A DNA stretch of 64,000 nt from Delphinapterus leucas (taxonomy: Eukaryota; Chordata; Mammalia; Artiodactyla; Monodontidae), in the NCBI RefSeq assembly GCF_002288925.2, contig NW_022098026.1:23912039-23976038 (forward strand), given 5' to 3'. The translations under genes and the position numbers were made by a program. Every line of letters starts with the position of its first letter. Position 1 is the stretch's first letter. The notes under the pieces were generated by a model. That model searched no databases and was not told the DNA's origin. It saw nothing but the letters and a program-made list of their open reading frames with translations. This document shows, piece by piece, positions 11,114 to 23,294 of the stretch.

Positions 11114-11423
11114 TTTTTTTTTTTTTTTTTGGCTGTGTTGGGTCTTTGTTGCTGCGCGCGGGCTTTCTCTAGTTGTGGCGAGCAGGGGCTACTCTTCGTT
11201 GTGGTGAGCAGGCTTCTCATTGCAGTGGCTTCTCTTGTTGTGGAACACGGGCTCTAGGCGCGCGGGCTTCAGTAGTTGTGGCATGCGGGCTCAGTAGTTG
11301 CGGTGCACAGGCTCCAGGGCATGCAGGCTCAGTGTGGCTCGCGGGCTCTAGAGCACAGGCTCAGTAGTTGTGGCACACGGGCTTAGTTGCTCCATGGCAT
11401 GTGGGATCTTCCCGGACCAGTGC
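11114..11423 (-). mobile_element. long-form CHR SINE
   Basis: The poly-T start and GGCTGTGTTGGGTCTTTGTT are antisense of the long CHR form. The element stops at CCCGGACCAG, lacking the tRNA head. Confidence 0.85.
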
Positions 11424-13335
11424 CTCATTCATTCATGGACTTCAGATGAGTCAGTTCTGTGCATACAACAAATAAAGTACATGGAAAATTCTGGGCCATG
11501 GCTACTGACCAAATCTGAACCAACTGTTTAGCAAATGGAGTGAGTCGGGCATGGGAGTGGGATTGCCTGTATTGTATCCCACTTCCACTTCTGGAAAAGC
11601 AACTCTTCTATAGATGCCACTTTCTCAAGACACAGTTTGGAGTTCAACATCTACATTCAAAATACTAGTTTATACCCATCTATCTATTTTATTCTATTCA
11701 GTTTATAAAAGTAGTAACATCACATTTGAAAAATAGGGGGAAAGGAATAAATTATCCAGGGTCTCCAAACCAAATATTGCTACTGTAATCATGTCTGTTC
11801 TACTCTCTGTGTTTGGTTAAATAATGCCCTTGATGTCTAGGAAGTTGGTATCTCAACACCCTCACCTCTGAAATAAGGCTTGAAAAATTTGTTCTATAAA
11901 TACATTTGAAAAGTACTTTGAAATTCTTGCAGAGGAGTGATTTACTGTGATAAAGGCAATTCCTATTCCATATCAATCATGCTATCAAGTTCTTGCCTAG
12001 CCCTAGGCCTAATCAAATCACTTTTACATTTCTCTTTCTAAAATTTCTGTCATTTGGGGGTAACACTTCATCTCTGTAGTGGAAAGAAGTAAAGGGAAAA
12101 TGTGGATAAGCATAAAGCAAGAAGGGGAGGTGAGAGGGAAGAAGAGGCAACAGTTGAATGTGGGAACGCTCTGGGCTTGCTGTTGGAGGATGTGGATGTT
12201 ACTTCTGCTCCATTGACAGATGTGCAATTCTGCGTAAATCACTCAGTCTCTCTGGGTTTTTTTTTCTCATACGCAAAGTTGGGGAGGAGGTGTCAGTGAA
12301 GGAGTTTCACTAGATGATTTTTAAGTGCACTTCGCTTTTATCACTCTACGGTAAGGGGTCCACAAACTGCGGCCTGCAAGCCAAACCGCATTGGCATCTG
12401 TTTCTGGACACCTGCGAGGTAACAATAACTTTTACACTTTTAAATAGTTGAAAAAAAAATCAAGGGAACGATATATTGTGAAAATTCTCTAAAATTGAAA
12501 TTTTCATATGAGTTTTATTGGAACACTGCCATAATCGTTTGTTTACATATTACCTATGGCCTATTTCATGCCAAGAGGGCAGAGATGAGTAGTTGCCAGA
12601 GACCTCATGGCCCACAAAACCAAAAATATTTGCTGTCTAGCCCTTTACAGAAAAAGTTTGCCTACACCTGCTCCATATATATATAGCATGCCTGCTTATT
12701 TTGGGTTGACCCGTCTCTTTTATATGAGGTGTGTGCTCATCAGGTAATTTTCATAGTGTTATGATTATAATGCATTATCCCATATACTGTTCAGCTTTCT
12801 AAGAGGAGGGACTCTGTTTTGCTCACCATTGGAATCCTAGCGCCTTACACAGTGCTGGTATATAGCAGGTGCTCAGTATTTGTTGTTAAGTAAACATTCT
12901 AACACCAGTGCCAAGCCAGTCATTTCAAAACTCCAAAAGGGATTTTTCATCTAGTACAGACTAAACTGTCTATTTCAGTGATTTCAATTTTTTAAAAATT
13001 ATTTTTAAAAACTTTTTTTCTGACGAAAATCCTCCCTGCACTAAACTCCCACCGAATTTTAGATAGGCAATGAAGAGAGAATTTTTGTAAAAATTGGAAT
13101 CCTTTTTCTTCCTAAATAAAAAATATATTTAAAATACTGGTAAAATTGAAATGGCCTCAGCTTTTTACAACCGTTGCGCCACGTTTTAAAAATGACGATT
13201 ATTGGAGTCCAAGGCATGGTTGCCATAGCATTTTGCATAATTTAAGCACAGCAGCAAAAGATACCGGTATGTGTGCCGAGCAAAATGAGTGTACGAGGAA
13301 AAAAAGTAAAATTTTGCGTTCTGTACGATATGTCG
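11424..13335. other. Intergenic sequence before the RBM27 promoter
   Basis: Apart from the hAT-like relic (12353-12670) and an L2 tail (12795-12895) I recognise nothing. 11424-12350 and 12900-13335 look like unique, AT-rich DNA. Confidence 0.5.
12353..12670. mobile_element. non-autonomous hAT-Charlie-type element
   Basis: The ends AAGGGGTCCACAAACTG and, on the other strand, CAGGTGTAGGCAAACTTTT form degenerate terminal inverted repeats. Internal landmarks are AGTTTTATTGGAACACTGCC and TTTGCTGTCTAGCCCTTTAC. An 8-bp target duplication is not clear. Confidence 0.75.
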
Positions 13336-13356
13336 AACGTGAACGTATTTCACGTT
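13336..13356. repeat. 8-bp inverted repeat upstream of RBM27 promoter
   Basis: AACGTGAA and TTCACGTT are perfect 8-bp arms around the spacer CGTAT. Each arm contains ACGTG. The stretch around it (13260-13370) is unusually CpG-containing for AT-rich DNA. Function unknown. Confidence 0.6.
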
Positions 13357-13639
13357 GTGTTGCAGATTTACTACAGCTGAGTCATTTCGGGACACGAGTG
13401 TGTGCTTCCAGGAAAAAACGAGAGGAAGGAGCCAGTCTGAGGGTCTCGCCGGGTTCCCCCACGCACTTCCAGCAGCAGACAGCGGTATTCCGCGGCGGTC
13501 GGCGGCGTGGTCAAAAAAAAAAAAAAAAAAAAGGCGCCGCGGCCCCTTTAAGAGCCACAGCACCTTCTCCAAGATACCATCTTGCACCAGGAGTTCACTT
13601 AAGCTCTCTACCTACCTTGCTAAATCCCTCCTCCTTCAC

Positions 13640-13950
13640 TGGGTACGACAGGCGGGCGGGGCGAACGAGCCTTTTCATTGGCTTTGCGCGCACGGCCCCT
13701 CTGTCTCCTATTGGTTCCCGCGCCCGCCACTCGACGCTGTCTCCCGCCCTTTCGTGCCGTCGTGCTACGTTGAGTGAGGGCTCTTGGGTTAGTTCCTGTT
13801 AGGCCCCGGCCGGGGGAGTAGGTTGAAGTCTCCTAAGATGCCCGGTGGGCTGGGGCACTGAGAGCTGTGAAGAAGGCGTCAGGAGGCGGCGAGGGGCGAC
13901 CCGCGGCAGGCCCGAACAGGAGCGGCGGCGGAGCCCGCCTTCCCTGCACC
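13640..13950 (+). promoter_or_regulatory. RBM27: RBM27 CpG-island promoter and 5' leader
   Basis: GC content and CpG frequency rise sharply against the flanks. There is a GC box (GGCGGGCGGGG, 13651-13661) and two inverted CCAAT boxes (ATTGG at 13677-13681 and 13710-13714), 33 bp apart, a typical NF-Y arrangement. There is no clear TATA box. Transcription probably starts around 13740-13800, giving a leader of 150-200 nt. The CpG-rich zone runs on to about 14240 in intron 1. Confidence 0.75.
13838..13861 (+). other. short uORF in the RBM27 leader
   Basis: ATG CCC GGT GGG CTG GGG CAC TGA gives a seven-residue upstream reading frame ending 89 bp before the RBM27 start. Its ATG has A at -3 (CTAAGATGC). 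It counts only if the transcription start lies upstream of 13838, which the position of the CCAAT and GC boxes suggests. Confidence 0.5.
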
Positions 13951-14009
13951 ATGCTCATAGAGGATGTGGATGCCCTCAAGTCCTGGCTGGCCAAGTTATT
14001 GGAGCCGAT
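13951..14009 (+). CDS. RBM27: RBM27 coding exon 1 (residues 1-19, plus 2 nt)
   Basis: The ATG at 13951 follows CTGCACC, a fair Kozak context, and reads MLIEDVDALKSWLAKLLEP. The exon ends in AT before the donor GTGAGT and the codon is completed in exon 2 as ATA (Ile). It encodes the first helix of the PWI-like fold. The exon lies inside the CpG-rich island. No in-frame upstream ATG extends it; the only nearby upstream ATG is the short uORF at 13838. Confidence 0.95.
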
Positions 14010-16746
14010 GTGAGTGAGGCAGGCTGGGCCGGGGCTGGCGAACGTGGGCGTTGGGGGCCCGTGGGGGTGTGGGGGGAGGGGAAACGGCGTGGGGGAGGGC
14101 GGAGCGGAGGGGCCGCGGTCGGGAGGTCCCGGCGACGTCTTCTCTGTAGTACTATCACCATTGTGAGGGTGGGGGGGAGGGAGAGCAAGGGGCGTAGAGG
14201 CGGTGTGGCTGGGGGGGCCGGGGGGGGAGAGGAGTGCGGGGAGGACTGCGAGGGTTTTTTAAATGTAAATATTGGGGTGCTCAAAGGGGCTGAAGGAAGT
14301 GAGGGAATTTAAAACATTGCTCTTTGAGAACTGAGGGAGAAAGCGGGGCTGTCGAGGGATTTTAAAATTTGAATATCGGGATCTTGAAGGGAGTATCAGG
14401 ATATCAAGGGCTTTACAAATAATATTATTACGGGACTAAAAGATCTAGAAGCAGAGTATCGAGGACCTTTTGAAAACATGAGGGGAGAAAGGGAGAGTAG
14501 GGACATTGAGAGATGTATAGCAAGTACTGAGTTCTAAAGGTTCAAGAGTATTGAATTAAAATAGAGTAGTTGAAAGGGATTTGTGGGCATCGAAATGTTT
14601 TAGGAATTATTGGGAACCTGATAAGCCTATTGAGGGATGTTATTATTGAGGAGTTGATAGTGCCAGGAGAGCTGATGATTTTTAAATACCATTAGGGGTT
14701 GGGAAAATTGAGATTTTTGTAAGTTTGATTGGGGGTTGAAAGGACTACCCTGGTATCTAATATTATTGGAGGACGAGCTGAGAGGGGTATACCGGCAGCT
14801 TCTAGGGATTTTTGGATACAGGTATCGGAGTGATAAAAGGGGGGGTAGTAGGAAGAATGAGTTTTCTAAGTCCTGAGAGGGCAACTGAAGATATTGAGGT
14901 GTGGGATTATCGGTGCGGGGCTTGTTTTTTAAAAAATATTTTGGGTAGTGTTGTGGAAATATTGCTGGGACCCTTGAAAGGAATAGCGGCAGTATCAATT
15001 TTTGGTTGGTTTTGTAATCATTTTCAAGGGGCAAGGTTGTGAAGTTCTTATTTGGGACACTGGGGCACAGGTAGTCTCTGAAGCATATCTCCATGAGCAA
15101 AGACGGAAAGCTGGAGGGAGGGTTGGAGAGAGGTGCTATCTCACTCTCTCGGGAAGGAAGGCATGGGAAGGGATCATTTGCTGCCCCCTTGTCACTTCTC
15201 CTTCTTACTTATCCTCCTAGTGGAGGGGAGGGCTTTCTGGCTGAAAGAAAAGGGGTAGATGAAGAGAAGGGTAGGCTTTGATTCATTAGATCATATCACT
15301 GTAGTGGAAAAATTGAGTTTTTGCAGAGGCAGAAAGAAGGGGTAGTTGGGGAGGTGTGGAGGTATGGTGAAGTTGGGGCTGTTGGGAGACAGCTGCTTCC
15401 CTGTTGGTATATTTCCTTGTCCTCCTGAGAAACCCTGTTAACTAACTTGTTGTTTTGCCGTTTTGGTTTCTTGGGTTGGGATGGTAACACTTAGGAAGAC
15501 TCATCTGTAGTCCAGTGTGTCAGCCTTGTGAAGGAAGTAGAATGGGAAAGGGAGACAGCATTAGAAGCATTTTGATGTCTGAAATGATATTTATTTGCTT
15601 TCTGAGGACGAGGAGTGTGTGAGTAGAGCACAGGTATGAATAAATGTACACTAAGAGCCTCTGAGTTTTACATTAGTGATGGTCTGATTAAAGTGAAAGG
15701 GGCTTCTGGACACCCTTGAAAGTTTTATAGAAGAATATGGGCCTCTTGAGTGTTCATCATACTTTCCCTACACACAGTAACAGGCTTGGAGCACAAAGAT
15801 GGAAATGAAGGTGGGAAATCATGAAGTAGATTTAGTGAAATTGACCATATATGGAAGAGGCTAGAAATAGAAAAAGGTCTATTGGAATATTCTTTACCTT
15901 TGTGTTTTTAGTTTTTTGGTAGAGATCCTTTTGAAAGTATTAAATGTGTACTTTATGTTTTGGGTAGAAGGTAACAAGTTTTAACATTATAGTTAATTGC
16001 TGTCTTTTTTTAAAGTTCCCTGAAATGTTTTGGTCTGGGTAATGTTTTTTGGTTTCTTTCTTAATATCAGAATTTAGTTTGGGTGGGAACTTAAACCTCC
16101 TAAGGGTGTTTTCACTAGGGTTTTTTTTGACTATTTACACTGATTTTTTCATAGATATTCTGTAATTTTCATGGGTAAAAATTATCTTTCGAAATGATTA
16201 TTTCTGTTTAGTTTCCCCATTTGTTTTGAGTTATATGTTCAACTTAAAGCTCACATCATGCATCTTTTCTTTTAATAAAAATTTTGTTACTTTTTTAGGG
16301 TTAAAGATCTAAAGTCACTGCTTAGACTTTAATAATACAAATGATTTTCCTAGAACTACAAAATTAAAATACTTATTTTTAACTCATATAAGTAATGATT
16401 TTGGATGAAGGTGTTAATAAGAAATAGTAAATGCAAATGCCGAGGTCACGTATATTTTCATTCTTAGTATGTTGTCATGGGAGATTATTTTTCGTTTAGA
16501 CATCCTAAAATGTAATAAATGATATGCTAAAGTGGGTTGTATTTGTAAATTTACTTTTTGCATATTCCAGATTCAAGAAAATTTTCATAGGAGATTGGCA
16601 TGTTGCTACAACATAGCATTTCAGAGCAGTTGTTAGGCTTTCATATAATGTAGTTGCAGTGGATATGTTGGAATCATACTGTAGCTGTGTACATCATTTC
16701 CTATTGCACTTTCTTATTTAGCTTAATTTGAAGTTAACTCAATTTA

Positions 16747-16869
16747 GGGAGTTCCCTGGCGGTCCAGTGGTTAGGATTCTGAGCTTTCGCTGTCATGGGC
16801 CCGGCTTCAATCCCTGGTCTGGGAACTAAGATCCTGCAAGCCACACGGGTGGCCAAAAAAGAAAAAAAA
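16747..16869 (+). mobile_element. short tRNA-derived SINE (CHRS-like)
   Basis: GGAGTTCCCTGGCGGTCCAG head, B box GCTTCAATCCC and tail GTGGCCAAAAAAG. The target AGTTAACTCAATTTA (16732-16746) recurs as AGTTAACTAAATTTA (16870-16884), one mismatch. Confidence 0.9.
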
Positions 16870-17629
16870 AGTTAACTAAATTTATAAAAGTTTTTGATTT
16901 TTAGGGATTTTTAAGCATGGTCCACCTCATCATAGTGAAACGAAGGCACGTAACAGGATATTACTAAGCCAGTCCAGTTTGTATGTGATTATTCCCTGTA
17001 GACAAATAAGAAATCTCATGCTGTTAGAGCTTATCTGTTTCGTTCCACTCCTTTTGTAGGTGTGGGACATATCTATTACTTTACTAGAGGAAAATCAGAA
17101 GGAGGAAGGCTAGAAGAAATGACTCCTTAACTGGCTATGAGAAACCCAGTACCATTTTTGTTGGCAGTGTAGTAAAGGGGAGAGAAACCATCTTAGTCAA
17201 GGAGTTTGTCTCTTCCTCCCACTGCATGAACAGACTGAACTCACAGATCTTCTTTGGGGTCTTCATCTTTCTTCACTTTCAAAACCTCCTAGGTATCCTA
17301 GTTATAGAGACTGTGTAGGGATTATGCTTAAGTAGGACATGTTGGGTTTCTTTATATTAGAAATAATTGCTCATTTTAAGTATTTGGACTCCTTAAAGGT
17401 AAGGGTCTAAGTAAACCTCGGGGATAAATCATCACTAGAGAAATTTCTACAAGTTTAGGAAATGTTCAGGCAAGCAGTTTTCAACAACAAACATGCGTTT
17501 CTACCTAAAATGCTGTCTTTAATGAGGAATGTTTTAAGTTATTTATATTACATATGTTAAATACGTACAAATACATCTAATTTACTGCTGCTTGTTAGGC
17601 TTATTGTAAAAATTTGTCTTGTGATGGTC

Positions 17630-18090
17630 ATTTTGTAATGTATAGAAATATTGAATCACTATGTTGTGCACCAGGAACTAACATAAGTGTTGTAGGTCAA
17701 TTTTACTTCAAAAACAAACAGACAAACTCATACAAAAAGAGATCAGATTTGTGGTTACCAGAGGTGGGGGGTGGCAGGAGGGGAATTTAAGATAGTCAAA
17801 AGGCACAAACTTCCAGGTATAAGATGTATAAGTACTAGGGAAGTGAAGCATGACTAATATAATTAATACTGCTGCGTTACATATGAAAGTTGAGAGTAAA
17901 TCCTGACTTCTCATCACAAGGAAAAAATGTATTTTTTCTTTTATTTTGTGTCTATATGAGATGATGGATGTTCACTAAATTTATTGTGGTAATCATTTCA
18001 TGTATGTAAATCAAATCATTAATGCTGTACACTTCAGATGTATATAGTTCTGTATGTCAATTATCTCAATAAAACTGGAAGAAAAAAAAG
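17630..18090 (+). mobile_element. L1 3' end
   Basis: GATTTGTGGTTACCAGAGGT, GGGTGGCAGGAGGGGAATT, TGCTGTACACTTCAGATGTA and the polyadenylation-like TCTCAATAAAACTGG are L1 3' UTR landmarks. Confidence 0.8.
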
Positions 18091-19059
18091 CTATGAATAA
18101 CAAAAAATTGTCCTGATAATATGTTTTAAAAAGAGTGATGGGGTTTGTAATATTTTTGGACAGTTGTATCCATCTATTTATCTATCATCTATCTATTTTA
18201 GTAGAGCATCATTATGTGACTTAGGGCATTTAGCTTCTAGTTCTATATGTGATTCACTGTTTGACTTTGGAGAGATTGTCTAACCTTCCTGTATTAAACA
18301 GAGTTAATATGAGTATTATGATGCAGGCTATAAAAAGTGCTTTGTGTACCTCAGAATCATTAAATATAAATGAAATTTTATGGTTTTTGAAATGTGAAGA
18401 TATGTTGAACTCTTTTTGCAAAAATATTTTACTTACTAATGTTAAGCGCTGCTGCCTCTTACAAAGTAATCAGTCTAGTGCATGACAGGGTTAGATTCTC
18501 CTTACAGGCTCTATAGGTAGGGACAAGAATTGCTAGTGAAAGGACTTGGTGTGTAGTTTCTGTGAGTTCAGGTCTTTGTAAAAAAAATGCACCAGGAGAT
18601 TGTTTCATTTCTGAGTATGATGGAAAAGGCAGCAATAAGGTTCATTTAGGTCATTTTATGACTCCGTGGTCAGCGGGTGTATACTTGGGTTGAACTCTAA
18701 AGTTTACATGCTGCTTATAGGTTTGCAGTCCTTATCAAGTTAACTCTGACTAGTAATCTCTGCAGTTGCTCAGATGGGAAGAAAAATCACCATGTAGCAG
18801 CTGTTAGATCACATCTCCCTGATAAATAAACTACAAGGGTAAAATGAGTATTTTGTAAATATGTTCTTAAGATCAAAAAGTAGTGATAATTTTCTGAAAT
18901 ATATGTAGTGGCTTTATAGAATTGGTGTGCCTCTATAGTCTTGTGGGACTTGTTTAAGGAGGCCGTTCACTATTTCACAGAAAGAGACTTATTTTGACCG
19001 GAAGACTTCTTGGCAAGTTATAGTATACTAAGCTAGGAAGGTGTTTGTTCTTATGTCCT

Positions 19060-19370
19060 TTGGTCCGCCTCCTAAATATTTCTGACTTCATTCTCCCTGG
19101 CCCAATTGTTGTAGGCTAGAAGCCATATATTGCTTTTATAGCCTTATGTTTCCTACCACTGTCTTGCCTCATCCTCTCACAGTGTTGTTACTTCATTATT
19201 AATCTCTTTTTTTAAAGCATTTGATATTTTGTACTATGATTATTTGTTTTCATTTCCATCTTTTAGCCTTGTGACTGCAGGGCAAGGTCTGTCTTGCTCA
19301 AAGTAATTCCATTACCCAGCAAGATGCTGGGCATTTTGTTAAGACTCAGTAAATGTTTAAATGAATCAAT
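19060..19370 (+). repeat. L2 3' end
   Basis: The end GATGCTGGGCATTTTGTTAA then CTCAGTAAATGTTTAAATGAA resembles an L2 tail, preceded by GTCTTGCCTCATCCTCTC. Diverged. Confidence 0.5.
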
Positions 19371-19940
19371 GTCCTCATATGTATATTTAGGTTGGTCACA
19401 ATTAGAAAAGTAAGATTTTGTTTTAGTAGTCTAATTTTCTGGGTGTGCTTAGCTGAGTGCTACTGCACTAGGAGCCATAGTCCAAGTATCACAATGAGAT
19501 ACAACTGAGAGTCATATATTTTCCCCTCCAGATAAATCTAGGGATATTTTCTTTTACATCATATTCATTTATGAAAGCCCCTAATTAATGAAGGGGAGTA
19601 TGAAAGCTTTCATTTGAAAAGAAGTAGAAGTACCAATATTTGTGTTTCTTAATATGAGTTAACAGGTTCTTAGAAATTAATAGTTATTTATTCACTTATA
19701 CTCTGATAAAATCAACTCAGATTTTACTTATTTTTCCAGTACTTTCTTATCAAAGGAATATTCTGAACATAGATCTCCGTGTCAGACTTCCTGTTTTTTT
19801 ACTTTTTTATAAGTAGAAATAAAAGCATTGTGTTACAGAAAATGTAGAAGGGACAGAAGAGGATAAAATTATTTGTATATATTTATTTCTAGTTTCTCTT
19901 CTGTGTATGAACTTTCATGTAGCTGTAATTAGACTCAAAT

Positions 19941-19945
<5 letters not shown>

Positions 19946-19971
<26 letters not shown>

Positions 19972-20163
19972 GCAGTACGCGGGCCTCTCACTGTTGTGGC
20001 CTCTCCCGTTGCGGAGCACAGGCTCCGGACGCGCGGGCTCAGCGGCCATGGCTCACGGGCCCAGCCGCTCCGCGGCACGCGGGATCCCTCCAGACCGGGG
20101 CACGAACCCGCGTTCTCTGCATTGACAGGCGGACTCTCAACCACTGCGCCACCAGGGAAGCCC
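19946..20163 (-). mobile_element. CHR-1 SINE nested in the tail of another SINE
   Basis: Complete antisense CHR-1 from the T-run and GTACGCGGGCCTCTCACTG to CCAGGGAAGCCC. It sits in the T-rich (tail) end of the long-form SINE that follows; the outer target duplication CTCAAATGTRAAATTTT encloses both. Confidence 0.92.
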
Positions 20164-20164
20164 T

Positions 20165-20428
20165 AAAATTTTTTTATTTTTGGCTGCATCAGGTCTTTGC
20201 TGTGGCACGTGGGCTCTTCGTTGTGGCACGCGGGCTTGTCTCTGGTTGTGGTGCGCAGGCTCCAGGGCACATGGGCTCTCTAGTTGAGGTGCACAAGCTC
20301 AGTAGTTGTGGTGCGCGGGCTTAGTTGCCCTGCGGCATGTGGGATCTTAGTTCCCTGACCAGGGATTGAACTCGCATCCCCTGCATTGGGAGGCGGATTC
20401 TTTACCACTGCACCACCAGGGAAGTCCC
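20165..20428 (-). mobile_element. long-form CHR SINE (host of nested CHR-1)
   Basis: TTTTTGGCTGCATCAGGTCT to CACCAGGGAAGTCC in antisense. Its right target copy CTCAAATGTAAAATTTT starts at 20428; the left copy is at 19934, before the nested CHR-1. Confidence 0.88.
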
Positions 20429-20712
20429 TCAAATGTAAAATTTTTTATCTTGATTTCTCCAGTTGACGTTAACATTTTAATATTTGTGTATTGTTTCTAT
20501 AACCACTTTGGATGCCTAATGTTTCATAAACATTCAACAATAAGAGTGGTTACTTTGACTTTACTTTTTCTGTTAAAAATAATGCTGTTTTTATATAATA
20601 CATGTATATGTATTTAGTGTCTCTTAGGTACCCATAATATTTTCTACGTTTGGCTTTATTTCCTGAGGTTTGTTTCCCGTAAGTACAACTATTAGTCAAA
20701 AGAGTATGGGAA

Positions 20713-20971
20713 TTTTTTTTAAATTAATTAATTTATTTCTTTATTTTTGGCTGCGTTGGGTCTTCGTTGCTGCGCGTGGGCTTTCTCTGGTTGCAGCGAG
20801 CGGGCACTTCTCTTGTTGCGGAGCACAGGCTCTAGGTGTGCAGGCTTCAGTAGTTGTGGCACGCGGGCTTAGTTGCTCCGCGGCATGTGGCATCTTCCCA
20901 GACCAGAGTTCGAACCCATGTTCTCTGCATTGGCAGGTGGGTTCTTAACCACTGCACCACCAGGGAAGTCC
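20713..20971 (-). mobile_element. long-form CHR SINE
   Basis: TTTTTGGCTGCGTTGGGTCT, the body and CCACCAGGGAAGTCCT in antisense. A short target AGTATG flanks it (20703 and 20973). Confidence 0.88.
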
Positions 20972-22543
20972 TAAGTATGAACATTTTTAATGGCTTTTGA
21001 TACACGTTAGGATCAGGAGGTTTTTTTCCTGTGGCCCAATAGCGTAGTCATTAGTTGTCTCACCTCTGAAACAAAAATCACACTGAGGTAGAACGTAAAA
21101 CAGCACACATTCAGGAACATGTAGTAGATTTTTCTGAAAATGGATGAGGTTTAGGTAGCCTTGGCTTTTTCCTAAAGTAGTTAGTGGTGTTTCTTGGCTT
21201 GGGGCTTAAGGTAAGGGAGAACCTTTACTCTTTGTCCTTGGGGTTGGGTATGTGTCTAAATCTGTAAAGCTGAGGTGCTAGCTCAGTAGATGTGTCAGTA
21301 CCTGCAATGGAGATTTCATTTAGAAGGAAAAAGACAAATTTGAGGTTTTTACAGATAAGACATTTTTAGGACAATATTTCTGTTCACTTCCCCTAATAAA
21401 AATTAATTCTAGTCAATTTTTATTTTTTAAACTAAAAGATAGATAATTGAAACGTTCTTAGGACATTATTATGCAAGATGTGAATTTTAAGGAATCCTCA
21501 TTTGTAACTTCCATTAAACTTAGGAAATTTCTTTTGTTGGTTCTTTATTTTAACTGAAAGGTGATTATTGGTTGAGACTTAGAACACATTAATTTGTTGT
21601 GCAGATAAACATTAGAAAAATGTATATGCTGTGATAGATTTTACTTGCATGGAATTGCAGCTGAGTTTTAGTTCCACAGGTAAGCTGTCTGCCTGCTCCT
21701 GAATGGATCACATGATTTGTCTTTACATATTTACAGATTTAGGTATCTATAAAATGAATAATAATTGATTGATTATGCTGTTAGGGTCTTTTAAAGACTA
21801 TAGTAGAATAGTAATTTTAGGTGGATATTATTACCTTTTCTAATCTCTTTGTTACAATGGAAGCCCCTTTTTGTCTAGAAACGTGTGTATTTAACATAGC
21901 CATGGCTCCAGAATTTTAAAATGTCTTTCTTTCCAAAATGTACTTGTCCCTGTAGTTAAACAGAAATGAATTTCCATAAGTTTTGGTTACAAATGAAGAC
22001 CTAAAAGGTTTAAATACTCTTCTTGGGTACTGCTTTTTGTGTAAGAGAAGTAGGAAGTGGCCCTGCATTTGATCCTATCAAGGATCTTAACCATGCTCAG
22101 ATTTTTGTGACACACTTCTGGAAGTCTTGTTGGGCTACTATTAGTATTGGTACCATAGCTGCTACTGTATTGTAATTGTCAGTTTTTAAAGATTATATGG
22201 TAAGTGGTGATGAAAGAATAAATAAGAGCAATCATAAAGGTATAGAAAATTACAGCAAAAAACTCCCTAATGTATTTAAGTTTCAACATGACTCATTATT
22301 TCAGACTGGCAATTTCCTTCACAGTGCATTTATGGATACATATTAGGAGCTGTTAAATTTAAATGGTCCCATTCCTTTGTCTGTAAACATGCTTTTGTAT
22401 TTGGTGCAGAATTCTAACTATCAGTTATTAACAGTCAGTTGTTCACTCACATTAAACAAATATTTAGAATCTGTGATCACTCTTTTTTCTTGGTGTCTAG
22501 TCTTTTTCTACTCTTTTACCTTCTTGTAACTATTCATCTTGAG

Positions 22544-22788
22544 GTTTTTTGGCTACGTGCAGGCCTTCTCTAGTTGTGGTGCACGGACTTCCTTCCCACT
22601 GTGGTGGCTTCTCTTGGTGCAGAGCACGGGCTCTAGGGCACGCGGGCTCTAGAGCGCAGGCTTAGTAGTTGTGGTGCACGGGCTCATTTGCTCCGCGGCA
22701 TGTGGGATCCTCCCGGACCAGGGCTCGAACCCGTGTCCCCTTCATTGGCAGGCGGACTCTTAATGACTGCGCCACCAGGGAAGTCCCC
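22544..22788 (-). mobile_element. long-form CHR SINE
   Basis: TTTTTTGGCTACGTGCAGGC to CCACCAGGGAAGTCCC in antisense. The target CATCTTGAG is at 22535-22543 and 22789-22797. Confidence 0.9.
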
Positions 22789-23183
22789 CATCTTGAGTTT
22801 TAACACTGTCACGTCAAGAAGTATTTCATCAGAAGCAACCTAACTCTGCATTTGTTTTTCAGAGTCTGAATACTAAATATATGTATAAGATATCTGGGTT
22901 TGTTTAACTCACCTCATTTATCCAGTAATCTGAGTTTTGCCTGTTTCTCACTAGATACTTCATATCCTTACCCAGTGTTAATACCTGTTAGGTCGTGAGA
23001 CTCCTTGAAGGTCCCTATAACATTGGGGAAAATAACATTGCTTCTTTTCTTCCATTCGTACTTATTTAAAAAAATCCTTTCTCTCTGTGTTTAGAATATC
23101 TTCCTTATCTAGGATCTGAACTTTCTAAGTAAAGGTAGAGATGTAATTTCTTTTTCCTCTCCTCCATTTGAATGTTGATTAGA

Positions 23184-23290
23184 ACTATACTGATCAAAGG
23201 TCTTACTGTTCTCAGGAGTGAAATGAAGTCTGTCTACACATCTCTATTTTAAGGTGTTTATGGAGGTGCCAAGGTTGGCATGGCATGGGC
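23184..23290. repeat. source of a 107-bp duplicated segment (copy A)
   Basis: ACTATACTGATCAAAGGTCT to GTTGGCATGGCATGGGC matches 25639-25745 over 107 bp with one mismatch (G at 23232, A at 25687) and no gap. Confidence 0.95.
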
Positions 23291-23294
23291 AACA

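Noticed and set aside
13146..13802. 218-codon open frame across the RBM27 upstream region
   Set aside because: It crosses a long A-run, the GC box and both CCAAT boxes, has no domain, and follows the low stop frequency of a CpG island. Treated as promoter.
13845..14312. 155-codon frame over exon 1 and the start of intron 1
   Set aside because: It overlaps RBM27 exon 1 in another frame and is a Gly/Arg-rich result of GC-rich DNA.
19907..20125. Open frames of 60-120 codons with shared wording (RYAGLSLLWPLPLRSTGSGR, MAHGPSRSAACGIFP) at about 15 places on both strands
   Set aside because: They are the GC-rich CHR-1 SINE read in antisense; each copy keeps the same frames open. They sit in introns with target duplications and are not genes.
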